Assembly (NCBI RefSeq): GCF_000485595.1
Contig: NW_014577602.1
Location: 328,159-353,406 of the forward strand
Direction of reading: 5' to 3'
Source: Priapulus caudatus
Lineage: Eukaryota > Priapulida > Priapulimorpha > Priapulimorphida > Priapulidae
DNA: 25,248 nt
Below the pieces are notes generated by a model. That model did not search any database. It saw only the letters and a program-made list of their open reading frames with translations, and was not told where the DNA came from. The position numbers and the translations under genes are program-made. Position 1 is the stretch's first letter. The number at the start of each line of letters is the position of its first letter. Below are positions 1 through 8,886 of this stretch, piece after piece.

Positions 1-243
1 GTATGTCTATTTGTTCATGTGTTCGCGTGTTCATGTATTTATGTCTTCACGTGTTCATTTGTTTATGTGATTACGAGCTCCCGTTTTTATGCGTACATGT
101 GTTAATGTGTTCCCGTGTTTAGGCGTTTATGTGTTCACGCGTTAGCGTGTTTATGCGTTCATGTGTTTAGGTGTTAGCGTGTTTATGCGTTAATGTGTTC
201 ACGTATTTACGTGTTAACGGTGTTATGCGTTCGTGTGTTCTAG
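1..243 (+). repeat. Degenerate hexamer minisatellite in SLC6 intron
   Basis: Nearly the whole stretch is built from six-base variants such as GTGTTC, ATGTTT, GCGTTA and ACGTAT. The array runs right up to the splice acceptor TTCTAG at 238-243, so repeat units supply the weak pyrimidine context of that acceptor. Nothing here reads as coding; the methionine upstream of the exon is part of the intron repeat. Confidence 0.75.
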
Positions 244-356
244 GCCCGGGACTGGCGTTTCTCGCGTATCCTAAGGCAATAACACAGATGCCGATTGCTC
301 CTCTCTGGGCCATCTTGTTTTTCTTCATGTTGCTGTTGCTCGGACTCGGCAGTGAG
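244..356 (+). CDS. SLC6 transporter, TM8 exon (partial gene)
   Basis: First visible exon of a Na+/Cl- coupled SLC6 (neurotransmitter:sodium symporter) plasma-membrane transporter. It opens in a split Gly codon after acceptor TTCTAG and ends at codon boundary GAG before donor GTATGT. The peptide [14 protein letters not shown]...[19 protein letters not shown] aligns with the extracellular loop 4 / TM8 region of GAT-1 and taurine transporters. Two family-conserved acidic positions are changed. The YPE of relatives reads YPK, and the Na2-site Asp of the LGLDSQ/LGIDSQ motif (Asp395 in GAT-1) is Gly. The neighbouring Ser is kept. Each change needs only one transition. Upstream exons (TM1-7) lie before the window, so substrate cannot be assigned. 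GABA, taurine, creatine or an orphan amine are all possible. Confidence 0.9.
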
Positions 357-1032
357 GTATGTAAGCATCGCGTGACGTCAAGCCTTCCTTCCGCCCGCCC
401 GTACAGTGCGTATATACGTGATGGGATTAGAGTTGGGGTTATAGTTAGGGTAACGGTTAGAATTAGGATTAGGTTGGGGGGTTAATGTTAGATTGTTAGG
501 TTTAAGGTAAGGATTATGGTTAGATATAGGGTTAGGATTTAGTTAAGGGTCAGGGTTAGGGTTAGGGTTAGAGGGATAGGTTTAGGGAAAGTTTAGGGTT
601 AAGATTATAGATAGAAGTAGGGTTTGGGTTAGGATTAGGGCTAGGTTAAGTGTAAGTTCATGATTAGGTTAATTGTTACATGTAGGGTTAGGGCTGGGAT
701 TACGGTCATAATGGCAAACAGATTGTCGTGTACGTACGATAATGATCATAGAGGAGAATTCAGATATCTTCCAGGCAGCGGCAATTATTGCACCATCGAT
801 CGCCGAGGTTACGTAACGGAGATTTCAAGGTTACGCGTGACCCAGGGTTACGTGCGGCGAGGATTTTTATTCGAAAATCTATAGCTGAGGGGATACGACC
901 CCATAGTGACGCACACGCGTCATCGAGCCGCGGACCTAATTACACGATTTTCTCAATTAAATTGAAGTTTTTTATAAGCTAGATTTTTTGTTAGGTTTCT
1001 GTACATTTCGCGTTCGTTCTCAACTCTTGCAG
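357..1032 (+). other. SLC6 intron with telomere-like repeats
   Basis: Intron between the TM8 and TM9 exons, bounded by GTATGT and CTCTTGCAG. A perfect TGACGTCA octamer lies at 373-380, just inside the donor. The middle is a degenerate TTAGGG array. The remainder (about 660-1032) is unique sequence with short open stretches that lack family similarity and are probably not coding. Confidence 0.7.
421..660 (+). repeat. Degenerate interstitial telomere-like (TTAGGG) array
   Basis: Many units of GGTTAG/GGATTAG/GGGTTA occur here, with three consecutive exact GGGTTA units around 552-571. TTAGGG is the telomere unit of most non-arthropod animals. An inverted image lies at about 1969-2186 because of the palindrome described separately. 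Confidence 0.8.
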
Positions 1033-1170
1033 TTTGTCGCCGTGGAGGGTTTCGTGACGGCGGTCGTAGACTCGTTTCCGCAGACGCTGCGACGAGGTCA
1101 CCGCAGGGAGGCGCTCGTTGCCTGCGTCGTATTCGTGTCCTTCTGCATCGGGCTTACCATGGTTACAAAC
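1033..1170 (+). CDS. SLC6 transporter, end of TM8 to TM9 exon
   Basis: This 46-codon exon starts in phase 0 after acceptor CTCTTGCAG and ends in phase 0 before donor GTAAGT. It encodes FVAVEGFVTAVVDSFPQ, then the basic loop LRRGHRREA, then the hydrophobic TM9 segment ending GLTMVTN. EGFVTAVVD and RRGxRRE are signatures of the GABA/taurine/betaine/creatine transporter branch. Length matches the GAT-1 segment to within two residues. The exon sits wholly inside the left arm of the palindrome, so an identical antisense copy follows at 1459-1596. The + strand copy is in the order and orientation of the other exons and is taken as the functional one. Confidence 0.92.
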
Positions 1171-1458
1171 GTAAGTGCTGCCATCGCGCGGAAGCCGCGG
1201 AATTCTGTAGTGTCGATTACAGTGATATCTCGCGCGGCGGTATATGTCGAAACGCGCGGCCGAGAGGCACCTAGTCTGTTAAATTTACCGAGTATGTGCT
1301 TGCATATATATATATATATATATATGCAAGCACATACTCGGTAAATTTAACAGACTAGGTGCCTCTCGGCCGCGCGTTTCGACATATACCGCCGCGCGAG
1401 ATATCACTGTAATCGACACTACAGAATTCCGCGGCTTCCGCGCGATGGCAGCACTTAC

Positions 1459-1596
1459 GTTTGTAACCATGGTAAGCCCGATGCAGAAGGACACGAATAC
1501 GACGCAGGCAACGAGCGCCTCCCTGCGGTGACCTCGTCGCAGCGTCTGCGGAAACGAGTCTACGACCGCCGTCACGAAACCCTCCACGGCGACAAA
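1459..1596 (-). pseudogene. Inverted duplicate of the SLC6 TM9 exon
   Basis: Exact reverse-complement copy of the exon at 1033-1170 with both splice sites, carried on the right palindrome arm. It is antisense to the gene and cannot join the transporter mRNA. It is most likely an assembly duplicate rather than a real second exon. Confidence 0.9.
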
Positions 1597-2186
1597 CTGC
1601 AAGAGTTGAGAACGAACGCGAAATGTACAGAAACCTAACAAAAAATCTAGCTTATAAAAAACTTCAATTTAATTGAGAAAATCGTGTAATTAGGTCCGCG
1701 GCTCGATGACGCGTGTGCGTCACTATGGGGTCGTATCCCCTCAGCTATAGATTTTCGAATAAAAATCCTCGCCGCACGTAACCCTGGGTCACGCGTAACC
1801 TTGAAATCTCCGTTACGTAACCTCGGCGATCGATGGTGCAATAATTGCCGCTGCCTGGAAGATATCTGAATTCTCCTCTATGATCATTATCGTACGTACA
1901 CGACAATCTGTTTGCCATTATGACCGTAATCCCAGCCCTAACCCTACATGTAACAATTAACCTAATCATGAACTTACACTTAACCTAGCCCTAATCCTAA
2001 CCCAAACCCTACTTCTATCTATAATCTTAACCCTAAACTTTCCCTAAACCTATCCCTCTAACCCTAACCCTAACCCTGACCCTTAACTAAATCCTAACCC
2101 TATATCTAACCATAATCCTTACCTTAAACCTAACAATCTAACATTAACCCCCCAACCTAATCCTAATTCTAACCGTTACCCTAACT

Positions 2187-2196
2187 NNNNNNNNNN
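2187..2196. other. Assembly gap (10 N)
   Basis: Ten Ns abut the inverted duplication on the left and a TA run on the right (2197-2230). The true intron length here is unknown. Confidence 0.98.
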
Positions 2197-4211
2197 TATA
2201 TATATATATATCAGGTATATATATATATAGCAAGGCGATGTACCTGCGTGGGTTGATAGCTAACGTAGCAGTACTTTACATGGTACGTGTTTCCCTTGAC
2301 CAAGCTCTGAACCTTTCATCGCGTCATTTCCATGGTTCGGGGTACCGTGAATTCACTGAATTGTAGGAGAGATAGCTCAGCAAGCACCACCAAACCTGTA
2401 GTATTCTCAATAATAAACAGCACGTTCACATTTTTAGGGGGGCTACAAATACACAAACACTATATTCGCTAAGAACGGGTTCGGTTTCACTTCCCGTCGG
2501 TGACAAATGTAATTGTAGGTTTTTTTTCTTACAGGTTCATTCTGTTATTCTATTCTTGATATTTTTTTCGAAACTAGCATGAACCTATGGTACTGGGTTG
2601 CCTCTTTCATTGCGCGCTGTTCGCTTATTATTATTCGTGCCAAGTTTTTGTTGTCCTTCGGCATGGAATATTCACGTATGTTGTCATAAATAAATATCTG
2701 TTTATTGGCAGTAAGCATGTTCATAGACAAAACTACCACGTTTTAAAAACGATAGGCTTGTAACTTAAGAAACGGAGTCAATTTATCCAGAGAAGTCTTT
2801 GCTTTACGATATCTATTATATTAATAATTGCTTAGCCAACTGATCGATATTATATTATTTAATTACTGTGATGCTATTCACTCTCTCATTAGAAATCTTT
2901 AATTCGCGTTGTTTGGGAAACTTAAAGGCAATTTGTAAAAGAAAGCTATTAATAGAAAGATGAATAGATAGCAGAGCAAGCAAGTAGCGTAGCACTTTGG
3001 TGTACAGTCTTTCTTATTTTTTGTCTAATATTTAGTTTAATGACGTGTATTCAAATGTCAAAGTGAACATAATATGTTAATTAATTCGCCCGGAGACTTG
3101 CATCGTAATTAGAATTTTACGTGGGAACGTTTATAAATGAATTAACACGTTTTCCTAATAGGCTGTAGAGGCAATTTTGATATATGGTTTATGTAATTAA
3201 ATAATTAATATCATATGGTGTGAGCGTGAAAATTAGGAACATGCAGGGTTGCTTAATGAGCGAAACATTTATTACATCTTAAAGGGTTATTGACATTTCT
3301 ATAGAACTTAATGTGAAGTACAGTAAATCACTATTACAGTCAACATTTTAACAGTCAACTGTTACAGCATCTATAATCACAGAGGTGAGAGCTATAGTGT
3401 CTGATTATGCCTGCAATAAGTGAACAAGGAAATGTGATTGTCCAAACGCATCATTTTATAGTGGGTATACTACCCGGGAAGATCGCGTGGGGACCGAATT
3501 TCTGCTTCTTCGGCCTGGGGCGTTACTACGTAGTTGTCATTAGTTCACAAGCTACATGCCAGAGTAGTGTTACAAAAATTCATCCAGCGAACCTTTTTTC
3601 TCTTCTTTTGTTTGCGAAGGTTTATATTATCCGTGACTAATTGTGGTGGTTATGTGCCGACTGTTTCACGCTCATCGCCTCCTATTTTCACCGTCGCGTA
3701 ATTTTACACAGATCTAACGGCTCGACTAAACAAATCGAATCAATCAACTGGTTCGAGACAGATCAGCCTGAGAGATTGTGTTTAATCCAAATTTAGGATA
3801 AATGTCACAATTGTGAGCTTAAGATGTCAAGAGTCATATCAGGAGTAGATAAAGGTAGGGGGGGGGGTCCCTTTATCTACTCCTGGTCATATCCATCGTG
3901 ATTATAGCACGCCCGAGCTATGCAGTCTCGAGGAACATCAATAGAATGTAGAGTACCATAGGAAATGCACACACGTCAAATTAGCCTGATAGCAACTACA
4001 GTCGATGACTGTAAATAATAATTGTGTCGAGTTCGTATACCTGTGCGCATGCGTGCGTGGGTGCGCGCGCGTGTGTGTGCATGCCTGCCTTCATTCGTGC
4101 ATGTGCGGCTGCACATGTTCGAGTGCGTATGTTTGTGCGCGCACGTGTGTGTGCTCGTGCGTCGATTATCTGCTTATACGGCGCGCTTACAACTCTGTCC
4201 TTCGCCGCCAG
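2197..4211 (+). other. Rest of SLC6 intron, AT-rich
   Basis: AT-rich intron sequence downstream of the gap, ending at acceptor TTCGCCGCCAG. It begins with two TA tracts around 2197-2230. It contains a small fold-back element (3840-3885) and a GT/GC alternating stretch at about 4040-4165 (GTGCGCGCGCGTGTGTG type) just before the next exon. Short open frames at 2545-2739 and 3407-3640 show no recognisable domain. Confidence 0.6.
3840..3885. mobile_element. 46-bp fold-back element with GTCATAT flanking repeats
   Basis: Perfect 16-bp inverted arms (left CAGGAGTAGATAAAGG, right its reverse complement at 3870-3885) enclose a 14-base G-rich loop. The direct repeat GTCATAT lies immediately outside both ends (3833-3839 and 3886-3892), as expected for a target-site duplication. 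No coding capacity. The DNA-transposon superfamily cannot be assigned from 46 bp. Confidence 0.7.
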
Positions 4212-4314
4212 GGAGGACTGTACGTCTTCTACGTCTGGGACTACTATGCATCTAGCGGCATGACTCTGCTCTGGTTCTGCTTCTTTGAATGTATCGCCAT
4301 CGGCTGGCTTTACG
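4212..4314 (+). CDS. SLC6 transporter, TM10 exon
   Basis: This exon starts in phase 0 after CGCCGCCAG and ends one base into a Gly codon before donor GTGAGT. The peptide [17 protein letters not shown] followed by [17 protein letters not shown] matches TM10 of GAT/taurine transporters (GGIYVFxxxDYYxASGM and FFECxxIxWxYG). The Asp of WDYY corresponds to the extracellular-gate aspartate conserved in the family, so this part looks functional. Splice phase agrees with the next exon, which begins with GT to complete Gly. Confidence 0.93.
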
Positions 4315-4438
4315 GTGAGTTGACTTCATCTTTGATTCGTCTACCGTATTCTAGGTGCGCACTGTAAGTATGTTTATATATAGAGAGATTTGTTACGAAG
4401 AGTCACGTGGTACCGTGACACGGGATATGGCCGCATCC

Positions 4439-4565
4439 TGAGAACAATATATACATTGTTACTGTATACAATGTATACAATGTAAAACAATGTACAATAT
4501 ACAATGTACAATCAACAATGTACAATCAACAATGTACATATATACAACTGTATATATTGTTCTCA
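4439..4565. mobile_element. 127-bp MITE with 10-bp flanking duplication
   Basis: Terminal inverted repeats of about 17 bp (TGAGAACAATATATACA and its complement) bound an interior made of short ACAATGTAC/ACAATCA repeats. The flanks are identical 10-mers, GGCCGCATCC, at 4429-4438 and 4566-4575. If the termini are taken one base further out (CTGAG..CTCAG), the duplication is 8 bp. A 9-10 bp duplication would suit a Mutator-like element and 8 bp an hAT. The element is non-autonomous and sits in the intron 125 bp after the TM10 exon. Confidence 0.8.
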
Positions 4566-4575
4566 GGCCGCATCC

Positions 4576-5974
4576 TGTTTTGAATGCGATTGCAGCGCCC
4601 TTGAGCAGTTGATGTCGCCACCGCTGCTGCTTATGTTTGTTCTGATTTTCGTCGGTAAAGGAGCGGTTCTGGAAACAATATGGCAGCCGCATAAAAATAG
4701 AAAATAGCTGCCGCGTCTCGCAGAGGCATCCGTAAAAGTCTCCGATGAATAAAAAAAAGCGAAAACAGGTGTACGGAAATGCCAATTGTAGCGTCTAGCT
4801 ATTTCTGTACAATGCCAGTTTTTGTCTCGCGTGTGGATGACGTTTTCTTGTTTCGTTGGCCAGTAACCTGTTTAATTGTTCCTGCCAAGGCAAGTTTAGG
4901 GTTTTATTCGCAAAAATAGCTTCGTTTTTTAATGTGAAGACGAAAAATATAACTTAAAGAATATCCGGTAAAGGAAAATCGTTGAGAAAGATGGTCGCTT
5001 GTTATAATATCATAACCATTACGTTACGCCCTAATCTTTTGCGACGCGCAAACAACGCTACCTTGTTTGCGCCCTGCCATAAGCGACCACTATAACGCCA
5101 CTTATTTTTCGGAAAGAGAAACACGCGAGGAACTTGTGATTGAGTGAAATGGCGTTAGGATGAGGTTAGGATGCACGCATGCTGCCAGAATTCCTCGAAG
5201 AAACAACGCCGAGACGCAGGCCTTTTCCTTGCCCACGTGCTCTAATCATTTTTATTCTTAATGATGACACATGTTCTCTTGTCAGTACATAACGTAGGTG
5301 CTGTTCTTGATGCTTCCGCCTCCCACGTCTCTCTTCCTCGATCATCACTACCCGTTGAATGTGTCCGTCGCCGCAGCCATGTCGTTCCCCTCTCCTGTTA
5401 TCCCTTGCCGCTCATATCCCCATTCTTGATGAATCTTCAGATCGGTCCTCCATGCACGGTGGTTGAAGCACACACGGTCACGCAGTCTGACATATCAGAA
5501 TGTCCACACTGTGCGCGGCAGATGGCAGCACATGCCAGTAGTCTGGCGCTACGACTGGCCCTATTGAGGTTCGTATGACTCAATAGCAGTGTGGCATTTC
5601 AGTGAATATCTCTCGCAGCCGCTTTTGCGTAACAACGGCCAACGATCCTGAAGGTTATCGGAAAGGGAAGACCAGGTATATTTCGTTATAATCCGTAAAC
5701 GTAGTTTAAGTAATCGGGAGGGACGGTGCGGGGGAGGCAGACACAGGAATGTCGTGGTGTGGGAAGGTAGAAAAAATTCAAAACCAAAAACACCGCAAAA
5801 GAAACAACTCTTCGAATTAGATGGCTCTAGTTTCGCTTTAACTGTGAGGTCCCGCCCACGCCAAGAGTGCCACACGGCGACACTGCCGCCACCTATAGGC
5901 TACTGTCGTAAGGATAGCGTATGGTAGCAGAACGCCGGCACTACAGCGGTCTTGTCGCCTTCTCTTCCCCGCAG
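4576..5974 (+). other. SLC6 intron remainder
   Basis: Unique intron sequence from the MITE to acceptor TCTTCCCCGCAG. Open stretches at 5261-5578 (+) and 5561-5875 (-) overlap, differ in frame and have no recognisable domain or family similarity. No RNA gene or regulatory array was recognised. Confidence 0.55.
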
Positions 5975-6075
5975 GTGCCAACAAATTCTACGATGACATC
6001 GAACTGATGGTTGGGTTCCGCATCAACCCGTGGCTGCGCATCTGCTGGACATATGTGACTCCGGTCGTAACCTGT
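5975..6075 (+). CDS. SLC6 transporter, IL5 / TM11 exon
   Basis: The exon begins with two bases completing a split Gly codon and ends in phase 0 before donor GTAAGA. The peptide GANKFYDDIELMVGFR.. then ..LRICWTYVTPVVTC corresponds to the intracellular loop and start of TM11. GAxRFYDxIExMxGxRP and CWxxxTP are the family pattern. KFYDDI is a conservative variant of the usual RFYDNI. Reading frame and phase agree with both neighbours. Confidence 0.93.
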
Positions 6076-6363
6076 GTAAGAGACCGCCATCTTTGCCATC
6101 GTGTCCGCGTCCACTCTCTCTGTCTCGGCCGTAATACGTCTGCGTCCGCGTGATGTCGCGTCGGTGTATTGTTGTCACCTTTGGTGTCACGAGTGAGTCG
6201 TCGCCGTCGTTTTCATAGGTAGCTGTCAACTATCGTCGTCGCGGTTACGCATCATTTAGCTATCCTTCAGTTGTCGTGATGTCAGTAGACCCGCAACTTC
6301 TTTTTTTTATTTCTTCTTTTTAAACTTTTTTTTTGCAATTCCTTGGCGTGATAAATGCACTCA

Positions 6364-6377
6364 TCTCTCTCTCTCTG

Positions 6378-6460
<83 letters not shown>
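6364..6460 (+). repeat. (CT)n microsatellite
   Basis: CT dinucleotides run for about 95 bp, interrupted twice by CTCTGTATCT. Antisense translation gives an Arg-Glu repeat frame that is not a gene. Confidence 0.95.
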
Positions 6461-6463
<3 letters not shown>

Positions 6464-6903
6464 CTCTCTTCTCATATATAGTATATATACTATATAATCA
6501 TTTAATTCTATTCTAGACAATTCTACGACAAGGCAACATTCCAGATCTAAGGCGGTAAGATCGCGTTCAGTATTTAGCCTTTCAATTTGTCGTGTTTGTG
6601 GACCATACGGTAGTCACACGGTGGCGTTGATGGCCTTATGACTATAGCGCTTGTGCCACGAACTGCCTGTAAATCACGCCTGACGGTTAATATTCTTTAT
6701 ACTGCGACACTTCACAGTCAATCAGTCATTCACCTTCATCACGTTTGCTTGCTTCCTGTTTCTTGTGTTTTATATCTCGTATCTTGTGTGTCGTATCTTT
6801 TATCTTTTATTTTATGTCTCGGTTCCTGTACTTTGTATCTTCTATCTCCTTCTTACTGCTCCTTGATCTATACATACACACAGCAGTATATACAACTCAC
6901 CAC

Positions 6904-6973
6904 CGCACACACACCACACTACACGCACACGCACACGCACACGCACACGCACACGCACACGCCCATGCACACG

Positions 6974-7024
<51 letters not shown>
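6904..7024 (+). repeat. (CA)n microsatellite
   Basis: A run of CACACG-type hexamers followed by a pure CA run (about 6974-7024). It lies just upstream of the TM12 exon acceptor, where length changes could affect splicing. Confidence 0.95.
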
Positions 7025-7027
<3 letters not shown>

Positions 7028-7052
7028 ACGATCTTTGGCTTGTACCTTGTAG

Positions 7053-7232
7053 GCCATCTTTGTCTTTGAGCTGGTGAGATACGTTCCTCTGAAGATCGAG
7101 GGCAGTTTCTTCAGTTACGAGTATCCGATGTGGGCGCAGAGCTGTGGCTGGTGTCTTGCGCTAACCTCGATGTCCATGGTTCCGATCTACGCCATCTACA
7201 AACTGCTCTCCACGCCGGGAACCTTCAGGGAG
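7053..7232 (+). CDS. SLC6 transporter, TM11-TM12 exon
   Basis: A 60-codon exon, phase 0 at both ends, after acceptor CTTGTAG and before donor GTAGGT. It encodes AIFVFELVRYVPLKIE (end of TM11 and extracellular loop), SYEYPMWAQSCGWCLALTSMSMVPIY (TM12) and the start of the cytoplasmic tail, LLSTPGTFRE. KYxPLKYN, YPxWxxxxGWxxALSSM and TxGTxxE are the equivalents in taurine/GABA transporters. Residue spacing between the PLK motif and the GW motif is normal. No lesion seen. Confidence 0.93.
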
Positions 7233-7593
7233 GTAGGTGGCACCCTCTATAACAACGATGGCTATTGTATTTATTTGGGCGATGTCGGGAATTATCGGCC
7301 GTTTGTCAGGCGATGAGTTGATGAATTGATTGATCAACACTCATTTCTATGCACATAGACAGACTGCTGATCTATTAACGTAGGCAGTCGTTCAATGGTT
7401 CGAGCGACAATGCAGACGTATTCTTATCGTACGGTTGTTTTTGTCACCGTCTTCTGCTTTCTGCGGTTTTCTGCCCACGATTTCTCACACGTGGTGATTG
7501 CGTTCTGTGGTGGGGACTAGTCTACACACACAGTGATGACGTGTTATCGTAGTTGGTATTCTACACACGTATTGATGACGTCTTCGTGCACAG
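7233..7593 (+). other. Last SLC6 intron
   Basis: A 361-bp intron with donor GTAGGT and acceptor TTCGTGCACAG. It contains an imprecise duplication of ACACACAGTGATGACGTGTT / ACACACGTATTGATGACGTC near 7520-7582, just before the acceptor. No gene. Confidence 0.7.
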
Positions 7594-7770
7594 CGCTGGA
7601 TCCTCACGACCACGGCCAAGCTGAAGCCGCATCAGATGAAAGAAAACGTCACCAGCGCCCCCTGCTCGCAGGCAGAGCTGCGTGACTTGCTATCAGCACC
7701 GGAGAAGCCCGGGGAAGTCTCCCGTATCAGCTCCCTCCTCCCGATCACCAACGACAAGGAGGATCAGTAG
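7594..7770 (+). CDS. SLC6 transporter, terminal exon with stop
   Basis: A 59-codon-unit exon including TAG at 7768-7770, phase 0 after acceptor GTGCACAG. It encodes the hydrophilic cytoplasmic C-terminal tail, starting RWILTTTAKLKPHQ and ending PITNDKEDQ. The tail is rich in Ser, Pro and charged residues and lacks an obvious PDZ-binding C-terminus. Such tails diverge quickly between SLC6 members, so assignment rests on splice phase and position after the TM12 exon. A strong CTCF-like motif lies inside the coding sequence at about 7652-7668. No clear AATAAA follows within several hundred bases. Confidence 0.88.
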   Translation, partial: RWILTTTAKLKPHQMKENVTSAPCSQAELRDLLSAPEKPGEVSRISSLLPITNDKEDQ

Positions 7771-8250
7771 CCCAGCACGACGGTGGCTCCACCTCACAGA
7801 TCTCACAGCACATCTTTGATGCCCACCGTCGTCGCTGCTTCCGCCGCCGGCGACGACGACGATAGCGACGGCGACGTTGATGATACCACGATAAGTCCGC
7901 GATACTGCCGTCTGTTTGTGTCCCCAGGCCGGGCGGCAGGGCGGGGGGAGGGGTTTATTATCCAAAGATCGGGTTTATAATCGTACTACAGATGACGTCA
8001 GCTGCGGTCGCTCCCCAGGATATATGTCACAGATCTGCAAATATACGCGATATTAGATATTATCTGCAGACGAGAACGTCAGAAAACTTCGGTTCAAACT
8101 TCGGCTGCGTTTTATAAAAGAACGGTTCGACTTTCTAGCCGCTTTTTAAGCAGAATTTGAACTTGCCATGGCAACGCATTATTCATTCGCCATATTTTCT
8201 AGATTGTTTAAGGGTTACCTTTCCTCCTGTTTCTCTCTTTCTCTCAGGTG
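7771..8250 (+). other. SLC6 3' flank / probable 3' UTR
   Basis: The sequence begins with CGACGA-rich triplet tracts (7840-7885) and has a perfect TGACGTCA at 7993-8000. No canonical polyadenylation hexamer was found on the + strand. Overlapping open stretches on both strands at 7693-7980 are GC-rich shadows. Confidence 0.5.
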
Positions 8251-8264
8251 TCACTAGCAAACAT

Positions 8265-8475
8265 TGCACGTGCCAATTCTGGCACGCATATTACAAGTAA
8301 CTCTGGCAAATATTTTACAGGCGAATCTGGCAAATATATAGCAAGTCATTCTAGGGCGAGTATGCTGTAAGTGCTTCTGCGAATATATAGGAATATATAT
8401 GCGAATATATGCGAATATATATGCGAATATATATCCGAATATATATATAGGAATATATATGCGAATATATAGAAG
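8265..8475 (+). repeat. Two-stage AT-rich minisatellite
   Basis: The left part has about five diverged units of 22-27 bp built on TCTGGCAAATAT..AGCAAG. The right part (about 8380-8470) is a tighter array of GCGAATATATAT / GGAATATATAT units of about 11-12 bp. The units of the right part look like a shortened version of those on the left. A small perfect hairpin, CGTGCCA-attc-TGGCACG, marks the left end. Confidence 0.8.
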
Positions 8476-8630
8476 TGACTTGCCTTGATGTAGGCAATTT
8501 GTAAATCTGTGCGAAGAATTTCCCATAGTCAGGGAGAGAGAGACCACCTTTTACCATCTAGCTGTTATTATACAAATAGCTTGAAAGCATATCAACTATT
8601 ATATAGGCATAAACGGAAAGTGATATGTGG

Positions 8631-8690
8631 TGACGTCATTGCTATAGTCATCGCTAGCGAGACCGCGGCGCCCTCTATATATATGTAAAG
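8631..8690 (+). promoter_or_regulatory. CRE octamer with downstream TATA-like run
   Basis: A perfect TGACGTCA at 8631-8638 is followed about 38 bp later by CTATATATATG within GC-rich flanks. The layout resembles a CRE/TATA core promoter, but no supported coding exon follows, so a transcript is not shown. Confidence 0.3.
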
Positions 8691-8850
8691 GCGGCGTGTC
8701 ATCGTGGCATCATCATCGGTAGGCAGCCGAAGATATTAAGAAAGATATTAGGTCGGTTGTATCATCTGACGCACAACTCACTAACAATTTGTCTTCCGTA
8801 ACGAACACATGTGTACACATTCTCCGATGGAAAACAAAACGGTTAGTTCT

Positions 8851-8886
8851 AAGTCACTTGAGGTCACTTGAGGTCACGAGAGATCA
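8851..8886 (+). promoter_or_regulatory. Four nuclear-receptor-like half-sites at 10-bp spacing (DR4 series)
   Basis: AAGTCA, AGGTCA, AGGTCA and AGATCA lie in the same direction, each separated by four bases (CTTG, CTTG, CGAG). Two adjacent AGGTCA hexamers with 4-bp spacing form a DR4 element, the class bound by thyroid-hormone- and LXR-type RXR heterodimers. Whether it is bound is inference. Confidence 0.45.

Larger units (their letters stand above)
443..2186. repeat. Perfect inverted duplication, arms 443-1314 and 1315-2186
   Basis: Position x pairs with 2629-x across two 872-bp arms. All long open frames on the left arm recur exactly on the other strand of the right arm. The centre is a TA dinucleotide run (1305-1324). 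The right arm ends at base 2186, immediately before ten Ns, and includes an inverted copy of an SLC6 exon. Identity without decay plus an end flush with a gap points to an assembly or library fold-back. A very young genomic palindrome is the alternative. Confidence 0.95.
6076..7052 (+). other. SLC6 intron with CT and CA microsatellites
   Basis: Intron between the TM11 and TM12 exons, with donor GTAAGA and acceptor ACCTTGTAG. It carries a CT tract (6364-6460) and a CA tract (about 6904-7024) that ends under 30 bp before the exon. Sequence between them is unique with no gene seen. Confidence 0.65.

Noticed and set aside
421-660. True chromosome end
   Set aside because: The TTAGGG units are degenerate and lie between two exons of one gene; this is an interstitial array.
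1285-1641. A second SLC6 gene on the minus strand
   Set aside because: Exact mirror of the + strand exon inside the palindrome; no other antisense exon exists.
3407-3640. Small gene in the SLC6 intron
   Set aside because: A 77-codon frame with no recognisable family, no promoter and no conserved motif; chance length in AT-rich DNA.
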